From positions 496,001-560,000 of the forward strand of contig JABYQU010000015.1 of the NCBI GenBank assembly GCA_022264855.1: a DNA stretch of 64,000 nt, in the 5' to 3' direction. Under the pieces are notes generated by a model. The model searched no databases. It had not been told where the DNA came from and worked only from the letters and a program-made list of their open reading frames with translations. Source of the stretch: Lenzites betulinus (Eukaryota > Basidiomycota > Agaricomycetes > Polyporales > Polyporaceae). A program made the translations under genes and the position numbers. Of this stretch, positions 23,463 to 36,639 are shown in pieces; positions within the stretch are counted from its first letter, which is position 1; every line of letters begins with the position of its first letter.

Positions 23463-24371
23463 TCACTGGCCCCCTTTTGAACCATATGAGTCTCTAGAAG
23501 GTTGAGCCGCCAAGCCGCCCGCCCCCTGTCCGGCAGGCTGCCAACCCCTAGGCATGTTCGTTATATAGCCATGATCTCTCTGCATGTGCCTCACGCGACG
23601 TGCAGGGTCGCCGAACACTACCCAGCAGTCTGGGTATTTACAATGGTGGGGTTTCTTACCAGTGCTGTTGGGAGAAATGAGTAAGGTGGTCGTCAAGAAG
23701 GACATGTACTCACTGTGTGTTGATGTGAGTCTTCATGGCACTCCTTTGCGCAGTTTCACTCCCACATTTTGAACATATCCAAAACCTGACGCGTGGTAGT
23801 CAGCATCGACGTTAGACGTCTGCAATGAGCGACAAAAAACTCACCGCAACTTCATGTGGTACGACTGGATGTGCCGCTTGATCAAGTGTCTTTTGGCCTC
23901 GTAGGTGCACCGGATCCCGACACCGTGCCTGTCCTTGCGCACCCAAACGCACTGCCAATCTCTACCTTTCCTGATGGGTGGTGACTTGGGCCGCGCCCAT
24001 TGTTGCCACGCATCTGGTTCAAGGTTGGGTTTCGGTATGGGATAGGGTTCCTCCTCCTCCTCCTCCTCCGCTGAGCCGGTATCGTCGCCCTTGCGCGCGC
24101 TCGCACTGGGAGTGCCTCCAACATCCGACTCGGACGACCGAGCGGCACGATGGGCAGCTCCCGCATCTCGCCTATCGGCACTTCTCTTGTCAGATGCGAC
24201 ACCAAGAGGGTGGGGGCAGCGTTGCGGTGCCATCATCTCCGCCGAATGTGGGGCACGATACGCAACGTGGTTCGCCATCGCGACTTGCTCCAAGCTGGTG
24301 TTGACAACGTCAACAGAGCTTGGACGCGCCGTCCTGGAGCGTGGAGTCAGAATCGCTGAAGATACCGACAT
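23463..24371 (-). CDS. C2H2 zinc-finger protein (putative transcription factor)
   Basis: The start is taken at 24371 (MSVSSAILTPRSRTARPSSV); an upstream ATG near 24453 is possible. The N-terminal ~110 residues are low-complexity with an acidic Glu run (GSAEEEEEEEPYPIPKP). An atypical Cys/His unit follows, WQCVWVRKDRHGVGIRCTYE then KRHLIKRHIQSYHMKLR. After a short intron comes WICSKCGSETAQRSAMKTHI-NTH (C2H2 finger 1, about 23,725-23,780). After another intron comes STGKKPHHCKYPDCWVVFGD-PARRVRHMQRDHGY (finger 2, 23,575-23,660). The TGKKP linker between fingers is classical. Nuclear DNA binding is expected; the target is unknown. Confidence 0.82.
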
Positions 24372-24479
24372 GACATGCTTCTCACCTGTTATGCTTCAGG
24401 AAGCGATCTGAGGGACTCGCGGGGCATTCACTGTGGTGGGAGACATGGTGAGTGCGGCGGCGTCGACGGCGTGTAGACT

Positions 24480-25110
24480 AGCATACCCGAGTCTCAGAGC
24501 GGAAACCCTCTCATGGATCTCAAGACAGGGTGTGGATTCGGGGGTAGAACAGGCCGTTTCCTGCGATATCGCGGACCTGATTGCGGGGTCTTAGACACGA
24601 CAAGGCGCACCACGACGCGACACTCACCACGGAGACCAGTCGCGCGCCGACATGGTCGGGGAGCCATCGACGGAGCTGTGTTCGCTTCGAGCGCGCTGGC
24701 TCTCCGACTGCCTGGGGTTCATCAACAGCAACGGCGTGTCCAGCCGTGCCGCAGCCCGAGGCCAGAAGAAGGAGGCGGTGGGTAGCTCGTACACCGACAA
24801 GCTCAGCGCGCGTGGGTTGTGAGTCGACATGTACTGGGTGAACGCGCGGTTCTCGAGCGCGGATCCATCGAGCGGTCTACGACGCGACTTCAACATCGTG
24901 CATACGCAAAGCAAAGCGTGAGACCTACCGCTCGGCAACCGGGGGGGTGGAAGGTGGCGTCGAGGTGATGCTCGACGGCGTGTAAGGCGAGTACCTCGGC
25001 CTCGTCGTCCCGGGCAACGGGTGGTGCCCAGAGTCGTCGTAGGCGGTACCTGGATTGAGAGGGGACGAGGGCGTGCTGCTATCAAGGGATGTGGCGTAAG
25101 TCGGCAATGT
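24480..25110 (-). CDS. possible hypothetical gene, Ser/Pro/Thr-rich (weak)
   Basis: On the minus strand, LPTYATSLDSSTPSSPLNPG and RPRYSPYTPSSITSTPPSTP (24,925-25,107) are followed by a GTAGGT donor-like site. Another open segment reads PLDGSALENRAFTQYMSTHN and VYELPTASFFWPRAAARLDT (24,624-24,890). Codon use looks gene-like, but I cannot connect the exons convincingly or name a family. The boundaries are guesses. Confidence 0.25.
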
Positions 25111-28100
25111 CTCTGACTCGGAACGCGTTCACGCAACGTCGACGGTGCATAATACATCGCGTCGGAGACGCGACGCACGTCGGTGGCGCACCAATACACG
25201 ATGTCGCGCGTGCATACGAGGGGGTGCGCCGCGGTATGGCAGAACGCTACACTCACCTGGCAGAGGTGCCGCGCAATGTGCTGCCTCGGCGGGGGGCCAT
25301 AGCAGTGATGCAAAGAGGTTGGGGTAGGCGAAGAGGCGAAGAGAGAAAGAACTTTGGGGGCTGGCCGATCTCTGGGGGAGCGGGGGTGCAGATAAAGGAA
25401 AGAGCAAGGTAGGAGGGCTTTAATACTGGCGCGCACACCCAGTATTCGTCGGCATTTGAACTCTACCTTCCGTTGAGCGCCGGAGGTGAGCGTGGAAACC
25501 GAACCAGGATCCCCCGCACAGCAGGCGGACGGCCGCAAACGACAAGCGCTCTTCCATTTTGACGGGTCGATGGGGACATTTTGGATGCTCTCGGCCACAT
25601 CGCTCGGATACTCGTGTAAAAGGCGTGAGAATGCTCGGCCGCGCCGCGGCTTCCGCTAATGGCCATGTTCCAAACCGGCCAGTTCCCGTGATGAGGGGAC
25701 GCCTACAGGCCAAGCCGAACCAAACAAAGCGGCGCTCATCACTTTCTGAGCCTCCCCGTCCAATCCCATGAGCGCGCCTACGTGACATAGATCGGATCAG
25801 TCAAGCGTGCGCCAATGCGTCTTCCAAGTCTCCAGATCCCAGCCTGCCTCCAGCGATCATTTATCATTGACAGCGCCAGATTTTCTGAGAATTAAGTCCA
25901 CATCGGCGGCCCAACGGACACATCCGGACGCCGTCTGATCAAAATCAGGGTTCGCTGTCCGCTGCTTCGCCGGTGACCCGCGGCCTTGCCTCTTCAGCGT
26001 GAAAGGGTTGAACGCTATTAGCACACGGGCGCGCCATCTCCATCTTGAGCGTGTTGAGCGCCCCGTCAGTCAAAAGAGCTTGAAGAGCGCATCTTTGTTT
26101 CCTGAGCAACGCGACAAGTTCTCTGATCGCTCCGGACATGTTCACGGTAGCCACCGTGACCTCTTTCCTACCAGCTCGTTCTCGACGCCACGAAGAGGAA
26201 GTGAACCCATCAATCGACACGTCTGGGCAACACACACTGCGGGAGACAATCTCTGAAGCTTGTTCGTCAACTGAATACGGCATCGAAGGCTGCTCGCAAG
26301 CGCTCCGGAGGTCGATTGCTACCGAAGTCGTATCACTATCGAACAATAGCGTTCGATGCAAGGTATCGGGGACCGCCAGGGCAACAGATCCGCAATGCTC
26401 ATTCATATATTCCTGTACACGGGCTGCCCGTGCTTTTTTTTGAAGGTTCAGCACCTGGTAAGTTTCAATCCGCAGTGCATAGCAGAATGTGCTCGTAGAT
26501 CAGGTCAATTGAAGTTCTCGTCCGCGCACGGTGCAAGAGCGGGCGCGCCCGATACGATTATTTCGGCCCCTGGGCGATATTCAGAGATGCCCCACTTGAT
26601 GGGCTCTCATCGTACCGAAACGTCAGCGGGCTCAGGGTTCTGGCCCGCCCCAATGGGTTTTTGGCGGAATGCCGTACGAAGCTCTCACGGCTGCGCTTCT
26701 TTCAGGAGATGCGGTCCGGCCTCCATAATAAAATTTTATGGCCGTGCGTTGAACATGTTCAGGAGTGTCAAAGACTCGGAGGCATGCCTCGGATGAAATT
26801 CAGAGAACTAGGACTCGTACAATCTGGGGTATCAGTACCACGAGGCCGCAGTAGAAAAAGGCACGCACCGTTTGGTATCCAAGTAAGGGCACGCGGGAGC
26901 AGTCCTGAGCGGCATCAATAAGCGTTTACATCAGAAACGTTCCAGAACGCGCAATGAGCTGCGTATGCAGAGGCCTCGTGATGTTATCTGGCTGTCGGGT
27001 CTTTGCCGCATTTGACTCGAGGCACTTCTTTTAATCTAATGTGGTTGCGAAGCATTGCACGCATGGTACGCACCGCCGAGATGCTTCAGGGCCTGCGCCA
27101 CGACGCGCCCAATGAATTGTTCCTCCCTGTGAAGTGCGATGAGCACGTACTCCGAGGGTTGGTGGAGACAATAGTCCAGAACCTCTGTGTCTGAGCAGCG
27201 GTATTCCGCATCGGCGTATTGAAAATACCGACAGGAGCCCCACATACAACGTTGTCTGAGTATGGTAAATGCCGCCCAGTGCTCCTATGTTTCGTGTGAG
27301 GGGTTCCACGAGGACCGGCGTGCGTACAGATGTCGCCATAAGAGTTCCCGCGCCCTAACGGAGTGGGCCATATCCGCTCATGACGATCGTCGTCCACCAA
27401 GGATAACAAGACGAGCCGACCTCGGATTTCGTGCGCCACCGCGGCGCCGGGCGAGATGGCTTTTCGCCGCCTTTCGACCCACATCTACTTCTTTGCGACC
27501 CTGCACGTCGGGCAAAGGGCTACAATCGCGTCGCGCGGATGGCGACATGATACCAATGATGATCCTGGCATTTACAGCGGCACATAACACTGCAATCCAG
27601 GCATGGCGGAGTTTGGTGAATCTCGGAGAAGGCAGGGCCTGCTCGGGCTGTGGATTCGGACAGCACTGTCTGATAATGGTGTCAAGTATTTAATTTCGAG
27701 GGCCGGTCACAGGAACGTGCAAGTGTTATTTGGATACGCCTTGACGTGCGCTGGGGAGGGCTGGAAGAACCTGATTTGCCGCCACCATACTGCTAGCGTG
27801 TGGGAGAGGCTGTCAATGACATAGCGGTTAAGATTTCCGAATGCTTGACGGGTGCACGCACCTTCCCCCTAACGACCTGTGGTAAATTTTGTGTACACAC
27901 AGATACGTATGTTATGATAGTCCTGGCAATTTCAGTTTGACCCCTACTTCCCCTGCAAGAGGACACTACTTAGCTTAATAAACGCCGAAAGTTGGTCGGA
28001 CCCTACTTACAATGTGCGGGATCGGAATGGATGCCGCTCCGGAAATTGCAGGGCCACCGTGACAAATGTGTCAAATTTTCTGAGAGGAGAGTTAAGGTGT

Positions 28101-29501
28101 ATCCGGTTTACCAGTACATCACCACCAGCGCAAGCACAAAGTTGGTGGAGCGCTGCTGTTTCATCGGAGCGCCGTGTACCTCCGCTGCGAACATAACGCG
28201 TCAACGTCACATCTCAAGATCTCGAAGATTCTACCAGAGATCTGATTTACACCCAGGTCCATCGCCGCTCATCGCGCAGCACGAGGTAAGCAAATATCCT
28301 GTAGTCACAATGACAGCCGGAAATATTGGCCCCAACCAGAGGTATATGCATGCACGAGGCAAATACTCTGAAATCCCGTCCCCCATTTCGTCGTAGCACC
28401 CGGAGTCCGACTCGGACACGGACAGTGAGCTTCTTGTCCCACCTGACATTATTTATTGGCAGCGTGCGGTCGAGTTATTACGTCCACCACTCGCTGCACG
28501 CAGCTACGGCACGAAACACACTTGCGTTGGGCGCCCGAAGCCTTTCGAAGTGCACAGGTTGTGGTCAGCGCTGATTTCGATGCAAGTTCGAGCTTCGCTC
28601 TTCTGATCCAGGTGTTGGGAAGTGACGTACAGCATTGGCGAGCTTGTTCACGGGACTCTGTAAGCCAGAGCGAAGATACTCACCTTTGATGAGCATGGCA
28701 CCGGGACCTTCAACTTGCATGCCATCGGACGTCCTGAGTGGTAAGCACTTCACGTGTTCGTCCTCCGGCAGGTTGACGCGCGCCGCGGCATGTTTCCGCG
28801 TGGTCACGTTTGAGCCTGACAAAAACGACTATGTCATGAATAATCAGTGGAGAGAAATCAATGGCTGAGAACTGGGAAGCCAAGCGACGTGAGTAGAGTT
28901 CATAAATAGGCACGTCTCGCCCTAAGCCTTTTGTGCTACTATGGTAACTGCGGACGCCACCATGCTGCTGGGGCGCAATGGCTGGTTTGTGGCGGGGTAG
29001 TGCTGCTGTGGCCAGGTGAGTCGGACCTGGGCGGAACGGGCGTCATAGAGGACGACAGAGCACGGGCTGGACGAGCGAGTTGACGGGCCTAGATCCCCCG
29101 CGATTGAATCACTGGCAGACATGTGCGAGACCTGTGGAACTGGGGCCGCCGATAGAGAGCGGCATCCGCAGTCCGCCTGCGAACGGGAGACACGGTGCGG
29201 TTGAGGACGCAAAAGACGCACTAGGATTGTGGTTGTGGTCAAGCACGGCCGAGCGGTGGAAAAAGGCTGCGTATCTTCGTAGTGCAAGACGAAGGCTGTA
29301 TCATGGGAGGCTGTGGGGGACGATGAGAGCAGGACGAAACTAGACGGGGCGGGCAGAGTCGACCGGTCGGAGGAGGCGAGGCTGGGAGACGCCCGGCGCA
29401 GGACGGGGAGGGCGGGCGCTTTCCCTGGGCGGGCTGAACAACGCGTTCGTGCTCAACCACATCGATCCGCTGGCTTTGTCCTCTCCTCCTCCCAGCTCGC
29501 A
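25111..29501. other. long stretch without a convincing gene
   Basis: About 4.4 kb of mixed composition. The longest frames (25945-26454 minus, 169 codons; 27262-27693 plus, 143 codons) have no recognisable motif and no splice partners. I found no LTR, TIR, tRNA or rRNA signature by eye. It may be decayed repeat or relic coding DNA. The last few hundred bases (29,000-29,500) are GC-rich with CT-rich patches and probably hold the promoter of the kelch gene. Confidence 0.4.
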
Positions 29502-32500
29502 ATGAGCGTGGGCTCATCACGCCCCCCGCACGACGCCCCCCGACGCCCAGCAATGTCCTGCTCTCCTCTGTCCCGCTCTCGCCATGTTGTCCTCGGTCTC
29601 TTGTTCTCGCTTGCCTCCTCTCTTCTCTCCGTTCGTGCTCAGGCCATCTCCTCTTCCATGCCTGTTCCACCACTCCAGTGGATCAACCTCTCTCAGCTTC
29701 TTGATGGCCCTGCCGCCCCGCCTCTCAAAGACGCGACGATCGGTTACGACGATACGAGCGGATTCATCCTGATCTTCGGCGGAGAGTCGCAGCAGGGTAT
29801 CCCTGCAGCACAGACATATCTGTACGTCTTTAACACACGCTTTTGTGGTCGCACGGGCTTGGCTCAAGTCGAATGTATACAGTATTGACACCCGGAATCT
29901 CCGATGGACCACGGCCGCTATGCCCTCGGGCTTGACTGATTCGCCATCCATCCGGAGTGCCGCAATAGGCGGCGACGATTCAGCCGCCAGCTAGTGAGTC
30001 CGTGCAATTGGTATTCTTCCATCTTTCTCATATCCCGTAGTCGTCATGGTCACGTAGTAATTGACGGAGAGGGTTCAAATGACACTCCTGCAACTGATAT
30101 TTGGGTAGGTGCCCTTCAGGGAGCCCGAAGTGCTGAACTTACCTCGCCACATAGGAATTCGACTACACAAGTCAATTCTGGGCTAAGGTCGGAGTGTCGC
30201 CAGGTGGCCCATCCGGAAGATGGGGCGCTGTTGGTGGCATCGACACTCGTGTCAAGTTCACTACCGATTCGACCACAACTACCCCCAACAACACATTCTA
30301 CATGGCCGGTGGCTACGACGGAAAGCAGGCGTATCCGCTTTCAGAAGTGTGGCAAATGGAGGTATCGGGGACCCTCTCCTCTAATCTCCCTTCCAGCGTG
30401 ACCGCCAGTTGGTCGCGCGTTACCGTCTCCTCTGACGTCAGTGCGAGGCTTTCCGCTGGCGGCACCGTGGTTGGCCAACAGATAGTCGCCGTTGGCGGTT
30501 GTTCGTCTGGAGCATCTCAGGATTCCTTCTTGGATTCTTCCTGCGCGCTACAGGACACGCAAATCATCGACACTACTACGGGGAATGTGATTAACGTTGG
30601 CCCTTGCATAGCGCCTCGTGTCGATCCGGCCGTGGTCCCGAATATGTGCCAAGCATCCCATAGCTTCAATAGCCAAGTGTTTGTCCTGTTCGGAACATTC
30701 AACGGTTCACAATGGGATGACGGTGGTGGGTTGCAGAAAGGCGAAGTGGTGAGTACCAGGCAGTGTGGTATTGGAAATTGTCGCTGAGCGCTATGGATAT
30801 TGTTCAGGCCGTACTCGACGTTGGAACAGGTCTGCATCTTCATCGTAACGGCGACCGTTAGCGGCTACTGACTTTCCATACATTAGCTGCCTGGGCAAGG
30901 GTGCTGCCTGCGGGTGATCCAGGAACCAATGGCAAGGTCACATATCCCCCTCCTCGCCAGGGCGCGGCTGCTTTGTCATGGACCGGGGCACTAATCGGAC
31001 AGCCTGACGTTGCTGTTTTCGATACGATCGTCTTCGGCGGTCGTGACGCCTCCGGAAACTACCTTTCGGACGTCTGGCTTCTAAGGGCATACAACGCGAC
31101 GATAACCGGCTCAAACCAGAAGTGGTCAGGTTTTGGGAGCGGCACTTTGACAACTGGCTTCAACGCCGATGGACAGGGCGTCAGCGTTCAATATCTGACG
31201 CAATGCGCGACGGCTTTGAAATCTTCATCACCCACGTCCTCCTCAGGTTCTAGCACGTCTCCGACGGGAACAGGAACAGGAGACCAGAGTCCTGGCCAAA
31301 CGTCTTCTCCTTCATCACCGACAACCTCTATCGTGTTTGACACTTCAACCATTCACAAATCCACTGCAGCAGCGTCTGTCGCCCTCTTCTTCCCTGCTCT
31401 TGTCCTATACCGGCTCGCGTTCCCTTCTGTTGGCATTTCCCATCCAGCAGAACGTCAATTAGCTCTTTTCTACTCTGGCGCTGTCGTTGGCATCGTTGCA
31501 TATGGCTTAGGTATTGCAGGCTTGGCCACTGCATTCACCTCAATGACCTCGACCACTGCGACTATCTCCAGGCGCTCAATATCAACTGTCGACCTGCAGA
31601 CGCCGCATGCCAAAGCTGGCCTCGCTCTCTTCGCTGGCATGTACGGCCTTGTGCCTCTGCTCTCTATCATTGCCTTGGCCATCAGGCGCTTCGACGGGAC
31701 TCAGGATGTAGAGGGAGTTGAAGGAAGACAGCGCGCTGACTCGACAGCGGAGAAATCCAGTATGAACGGGCGTGCGATGAGCCCTTCCCAGCGCTCAGAG
31801 TTATTGTCGAACGAGGCAGCAAACGGCGAGCCGAAGAAGCGAGTGAGGTCGTGGGCAGGTATTGGTACCTGGGCCGGCATAACGGGTCGTCGATCGAACG
31901 AAACGACTTCTGAAGATCGCCATACGCACACATCATCGCAGCGATCCTTCGAGGTTACTAACAGGCCCGCACGTCAGCGTCGTGCCAGCGGAAACAGCCT
32001 CGCTGCCTTCTCCGACCCGCGCCCATCGCACACGCCGCGCAACCTCAGCGATATGAGCTGGCTCGATGCAGGGCGTAACGCCAACGGGATGGTATGTTCC
32101 TACGCTTGAACTTATGCATGCACCGCCGCTCATGGCTACTATCTAGGGTGAGCTTGGGTACAACCTTAATCAGATGGACCGCAGGGGCCAGGAACCGTGG
32201 ACGCCAGGCACAACGCCTATGGAAATCACCAGCACCAATGGACTCATGGGTCACCAGAGCCCCGTGGAACACCCTGTTCTGCCTCCACCTTTCCAAGGAT
32301 TCATACATGTTCTCTTCCATGCGCTTCTCCTCGCGCTCTCCGTCCTCTCGTTGGTCGCATTATGGATGCGCGGCCCGAAGCCGGCGTTTGGCGTCTTCCT
32401 GGCGTGGACCGTCGCGTTCTACACTATCCTCGTCACGCTTGCATGGAAAGGCTACCCTCGCAAGTCCATTCTCTCCGTCATCTTTAGCCGCCTACGCGCG

Positions 32501-32869
32501 GAGCCTGTCGCGTTCTCGCCCGTCCCCCGCGGGGGCTCACCCGCCGGCTCGCGACCGATGTCGACGACCGGCTCCGTCGCGGTCCCCTTCCCGTCCGATA
32601 ACCGCGGCCCCTACCAGCACCACCAGCCACCATATCGCGCCACGCTCTCCGCCGAGCCCGACTACCCAATGTCGCATGCACACTCCCACGGACACGGCTC
32701 GCACGATGTCGACGATGACGACGACGAAGAGGACGAGGATACGCGCCAGCGGCGGATCGAGGAGGAGCTCAGCCGGCGAGACGTGTCGATCGTGACCGTC
32801 CCGAAGCGGCGGCTGTATGTGCTCAACCCCAATCCACCAGAGGAAACGTCGGCAGCGACGCCGAGGTAG
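29502..32869 (+). CDS. kelch-repeat membrane protein
   Basis: The first ATG is at 29502; a second in-frame ATG at 29553 (MSCSPLSRSRHVVLGLLFSL) gives a cleaner signal peptide ending near VRAQA. Kelch/galactose-oxidase blades follow: DATIGYDDTSGFILIFGGES, RHGHVVIDGEGSNDTP, SGRWGAVGGIDTR, NNTFYMAGGYDGKQAYPLSE-VWQM, AGGTVVGQQIVAVGGC, FDTIVFGGRDASGNYLSDVW. A Ser/Thr/Gly linker (about 31,220-31,330) leads to three membrane segments (31,375-31,680), a basic cytosolic loop (31,690-32,090), two more membrane segments (GFIHVLFHALLLALSVLSLV; GVFLAWTVAFYTILVTLAW) and a tail with an Asp/Glu run. The last exon runs from about 32,149 to the stop at 32,869. Probably a plasma-membrane or wall-facing protein; the function is unknown. 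Confidence 0.85.
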
Positions 32870-33480
32870 TTTCTGCGCCGTGCGCACTCCCCATACGTAC
32901 GTACTTTAGGTAGTTTATTTATGCGTTATGCACCCATATTGGATCCCCTGTGTAGTTGCGACATTTCCACTGGCCATATCCCCCTCGCCCGCTCGTCCCC
33001 ATCCCCGTACACCCACCACCCGCCTTCCTCTCCCCCATCCTCCCACCCATGTTTGCCTTCCGTCGCATTGCTCTTATGCCAGAGATACCACCGTTGTCCC
33101 TGGAGCACTCCTTATGAACGATTCCGAAACCTGTAGTCGTGCACACATAATCCCCCGGACATTCTACAAGTTATACTGTATTCTCTCTTGCTGCAAGATA
33201 TGATATGCGGTGTGTGTGCTACGTACATGCGTCGGGCGGCGCGACGACGGTGTGCGAGGTATGATGATGATTGATAGAGCGAGCGATTATGACGAGTGAG
33301 TGCGTTAGAGGTACGGTCGTGGGTCGTCGTGACGGGTCTCCGAAAGCCGGTCAAAGCAAAGATAGAACACCATAAGTACCAGAGAAGGAACGAGACAATC
33401 CAAGTCCGTGCTGAACGAAAGTCGAAGGGGGTATGCGGAAGAAAGAAAAGAATGGTGTCGTAAGCCTGGGGCGGCACGCC
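32870..33480. other. convergent 3' intergenic region
   Basis: About 610 bases between two converging stops. A C-rich run (CCCATCCCCGTACACCCACC, near 33,000) is followed by AT-rich sequence suited to polyadenylation. No gene seen. Confidence 0.5.
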
Positions 33481-36400
33481 TCACCGCTCGCCCTCGACAG
33501 CGACGTCGTGCCGCCATTTGTCGACCCGCCCGTACTTGACCGCATCCTGCATCGGGGGCGGCGTCGACGGCAGCTGCGGGTACACCATCATCGGCGGCGC
33601 CATGGGCGGGCCGAAGTAGCCCGAGCCCATCATCGACGGCGGCGCCGCGTACATCATCGCATGCTGCATCTGGGCCTGCTGCATTTGCGCCTGCTGCATC
33701 TGTACCATCTGCGCCTGCGCGAGCATCTGCTGCTGCTGCTGTTGCTGCGCGGCCATGAAGAACTGCGACTTGCGGAGCTGGTCCGGGTGCAGACCCAGCG
33801 GCTTGTCGTCCTCGTCCTCGCCCCCGCCGGCACGGGCACCGAAGCCAGGCGGGATGCGTGACACCCGCAGGCCGAGCGGCTCCGCGTCGTCGTCGTCATC
33901 GTCGTCGCCTGCACCAGGGCGTGCGGAGAGCGGCGAGAGGCTCCCGCCGGCGATCGACGGGAGTTTCTGCTTCGTCTTGTCGAGCAGCACCGAGAGCGGC
34001 TTTTCCTCGTCCGAGGAGCTCTCGTCCCCGCCCGTCCGTCGGCGGGTGAGGCGCTGCGCTGCACGCCCGATTGTCGCGACGAGTGGTACGTCCTCCTCGC
34101 TGCTCTCGTCGTCTTCCCGTGTCACGACCTGTGGCAGGCGTGGGGGGCCGGCGGGCGGATACCGCGGGCCGGTGCCCGTTGTTCGTCGGGGGCCTGCGTC
34201 CTCTTCGTCCGAGTGCCAACCAGACGTCTCTGGACGGCGTGGGGCTGGAGCATCGCTCGAGTCGCTGTCTTCATCCGAGTCGTCGTCGTCGCCTGCGGCC
34301 GGGGGCGGCGCCCGTCTCCGGACCGTCTTGGGGATCTCGGGGAGGACGTGCGGCGGCGTGGCTGACCTATCGCCGACAATTTCCGCGGAGGGGGCGGGGG
34401 ACAACGACTCGGACACAGGAAGGGAGGGCCCGTCGAGGTCCTCCCCCTTGCCTTTCTTCTTGCCTTTCCGTTTGCGGCCCCTGCTTTCCTCCGCCATCTC
34501 GCGTTTCCTGCGCTCTTCTTCCGCCAGCCGCTCCTGCTCCTCGATAGCTCTGAGTTTCGCGAGCTCGCGCTCCCAGAGCGTATCCACGCCGAACACCGAG
34601 CGTGTGTTTCCGCCGCCACTACCACCCACGGCTAGGAGTGACTTCCGCGGGGCTCCTGGGATCTCCTCCTCGAAATCCAGGAGCGGTTTCGCGTTGACGG
34701 AATTGCGCCTAGTCAAATTTGGCTGAGAGTTAAAGCTGGCGAGGTGCTGGGACGCAGGCCTCTTGAGCTCATCGGGGTTAATGAATGTGCCAGAACGCGC
34801 CATCATGGATGGCCGCTCGTCGCCTTTGAACACACTGAAGGGCGTACCGTGAGCCGCCAACGATATGCGCCACGCTCGGAGAGAGGACATACCGTTGCTT
34901 TCCGCGCATCTCAGCTTTACGAGCTTCGAGGTCGTCGATAAGGCTTCGCCCGTACAACTTCCCTGGACCCCTCTTGGGGCCGGGGGTCTCCTCCACCTGC
35001 ACCACTGGGATATCTGGCTGTAGTTCGGGCTCAGGTTCAGGGTCGGGATCCACCTTCTCCCCGTCTTCTGTCGCACGTTTCAGGTGTCCCTCGATATCAG
35101 CGTATGCAACATCGCGCTGCCCGTCCACCATGAGAGTATTACGGAAGACCAATTGCGACAGTGTGAGACTGCTGCGCGGGTTTGGCGTGAACGAGTTGGA
35201 CGCCACAGGTCCTGCGTTCAGGCCGGGCTCGAGCACAGAGAGTGTTTGCGAGACGCGCCGCGCCGCGCGCGCTCCAGGTGGGAGCGGGCGTCCGTCCGTC
35301 GAGAGCTCGAAACCCTCACGTGCAAGGATCGCGGGCTGCGAGCCCGACGCCTGGGCTGACTGCAGTGGGCTCGGCATGATGAGCACCTTGGGACGCATCA
35401 ACTCGAGACGCGAGTAGCGGTGCTCGCGCGGGGGAGGTGCGTCCGGCGGCATATCGTCGAGCATCATCTGCGTCGCCATCGTGCCTTGGGAGGTTGTGCG
35501 CGCACGCTGCGCCTTCGGGTCGAATCGCGACATGCGGCTCGGAGATGGAGGGCGGACCGCGAACGGGTTGTCCTCGTCCGGTTGCGGCTCGCTTGTGAGC
35601 ATGTTCCCCATAGAGCCGCTGGAGTAAGTGCGGCCACGGGCTCCCATGCTAAGCGACGACTGCGGCCGTCGCTCGAGGCCGTCCGCCTGCGGCGACGGGG
35701 AGCGGACGGTCTCACTCGTCGGGAACGGGACGGAGTGCAGCGGAGAGTGGAGGGCCAGCCGGTCGATAAGCGCATGTGCGGACGGACTGCGAGAGCGCAG
35801 GGGGACGATGGACTGATCAGAATGTGCCTCAGGGAGGTTGAGTGGGTCGCCGATCGAGTGCCTGCGAGGGCCGAGCGGGGGTGTGTTGGACTGCGAGTCG
35901 AGGAATGCTCCGCCTTCGCCGAGGCCGTTCAGCATGTTCATGCTCATGGCCCTTCCGTGAGGCCTTCCGCCGCCTGGCGCAGAGGAGGACTGCTGGTAGG
36001 GGTTCGGGAGAGTGTCCGACCTCGTCTTCTTGCGCGAGTGCTTGGACTTCTCTTTCTCCTTGGGCACGAGAGCGTCCAGGCCCCATGAGGCCAGATCCAC
36101 CTCCAAGTCCTCTTCCTCGTCCTCGTCCTCGAATCCTCCGTCGTACGTTGAGTCGCGTCCGAACGGATTGCGAAGTGCATCCATGGATGCGCGAGACTTG
36201 CGGTCGAATGCTAGAGATTCGCGGGGAGCGATGCTACCCGTCTCGCTCGGGAGAGCAACCCCGAGGTAATCGGTGCTCCTGCGCTCCGGAGGAGGCGGTC
36301 GGATGGGTCGGTTGCGAAAGGGGAGGAAGATGGCGCTGTCTTGGGCTGATATGCGCGGCTTGGACTGGTCCTCGTCGTCGTTGTCGTACTCTGAAGGAGA

Positions 36401-36490
36401 ACCATGATCAATGTATACCAATCACTCAGGAGGGTCCAGCTCACCGATGAGAGCCGCAGCGAGCTGCAGACGAGAGAACGGGGCAGCCAT
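33481..36490 (-). CDS. large intrinsically disordered protein, function unknown
   Basis: Exon 1 MAAPFSRLQLAAALIG (ATG at 36488-36490) splices to EYDNDDEDQSKPRISAQDSA near 36,390. A long exon then reaches about 34,900 (EARKAEMRGKQ), and after an intron of ~65-70 nt VFKGDERPSMMARSGTFINP starts the last long exon, ending VDKWRHDVAVEGER with the stop at 33481. The total is about 950 residues. The sequence is Ser/Pro/Arg-rich with acidic runs (EDEDEEEDLEVD; DDDDDDDAEPLGL), a Lys/Glu helix (EEQERLAEEERRKREMAEES), a basic RKRKGKKKGKG patch, and a Gln/Met-rich C-terminus (AAQQQQQQQMLAQAQMVQMQ). No enzyme motif. The short conserved-looking pieces FRNTLMVDGQRDVAYADIEG and SLIDDLEARKAEMR may be binding modules. 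Confidence 0.8.
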
Positions 36491-36631
36491 TCTGTTCAGC
36501 GCAGAGCGGCGTGATTGTGATGCGTCCCAAGTCTGTGAGGGTACGGTGGATGTTGGAGAAGATAGAGAGAAGGTATCGAGAGTCGAGAGCAATAATGCGG
36601 TCGCTGTTGATGGGCGCTTGTATGATCCTGC

Positions 36632-36639
36632 ATAGGGCC
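36632..36639. repeat. 8-bp target site duplication, left
   Basis: ATAGGGCC directly before the hAT-like MITE, repeated exactly at 37128-37135. Confidence 0.85.

Noticed and set aside
24624..25598. 324-codon minus-strand open frame
   Set aside because: Cys/Arg/Pro-heavy composition typical of GC-rich antisense or wrong-frame DNA; a different frame in the same place looks more protein-like and is listed as a weak call.
25945..26454. 169-codon minus-strand frame
   Set aside because: Open and of fair composition, but no motif, no splice partner and no neighbour context; kept only as part of the gene-poor stretch.
33755..34726. 323-codon plus-strand frame, very Ser-rich
   Set aside because: Exact antisense of the disordered-protein gene; the Ser runs are the complement of its Glu/Asp codons.
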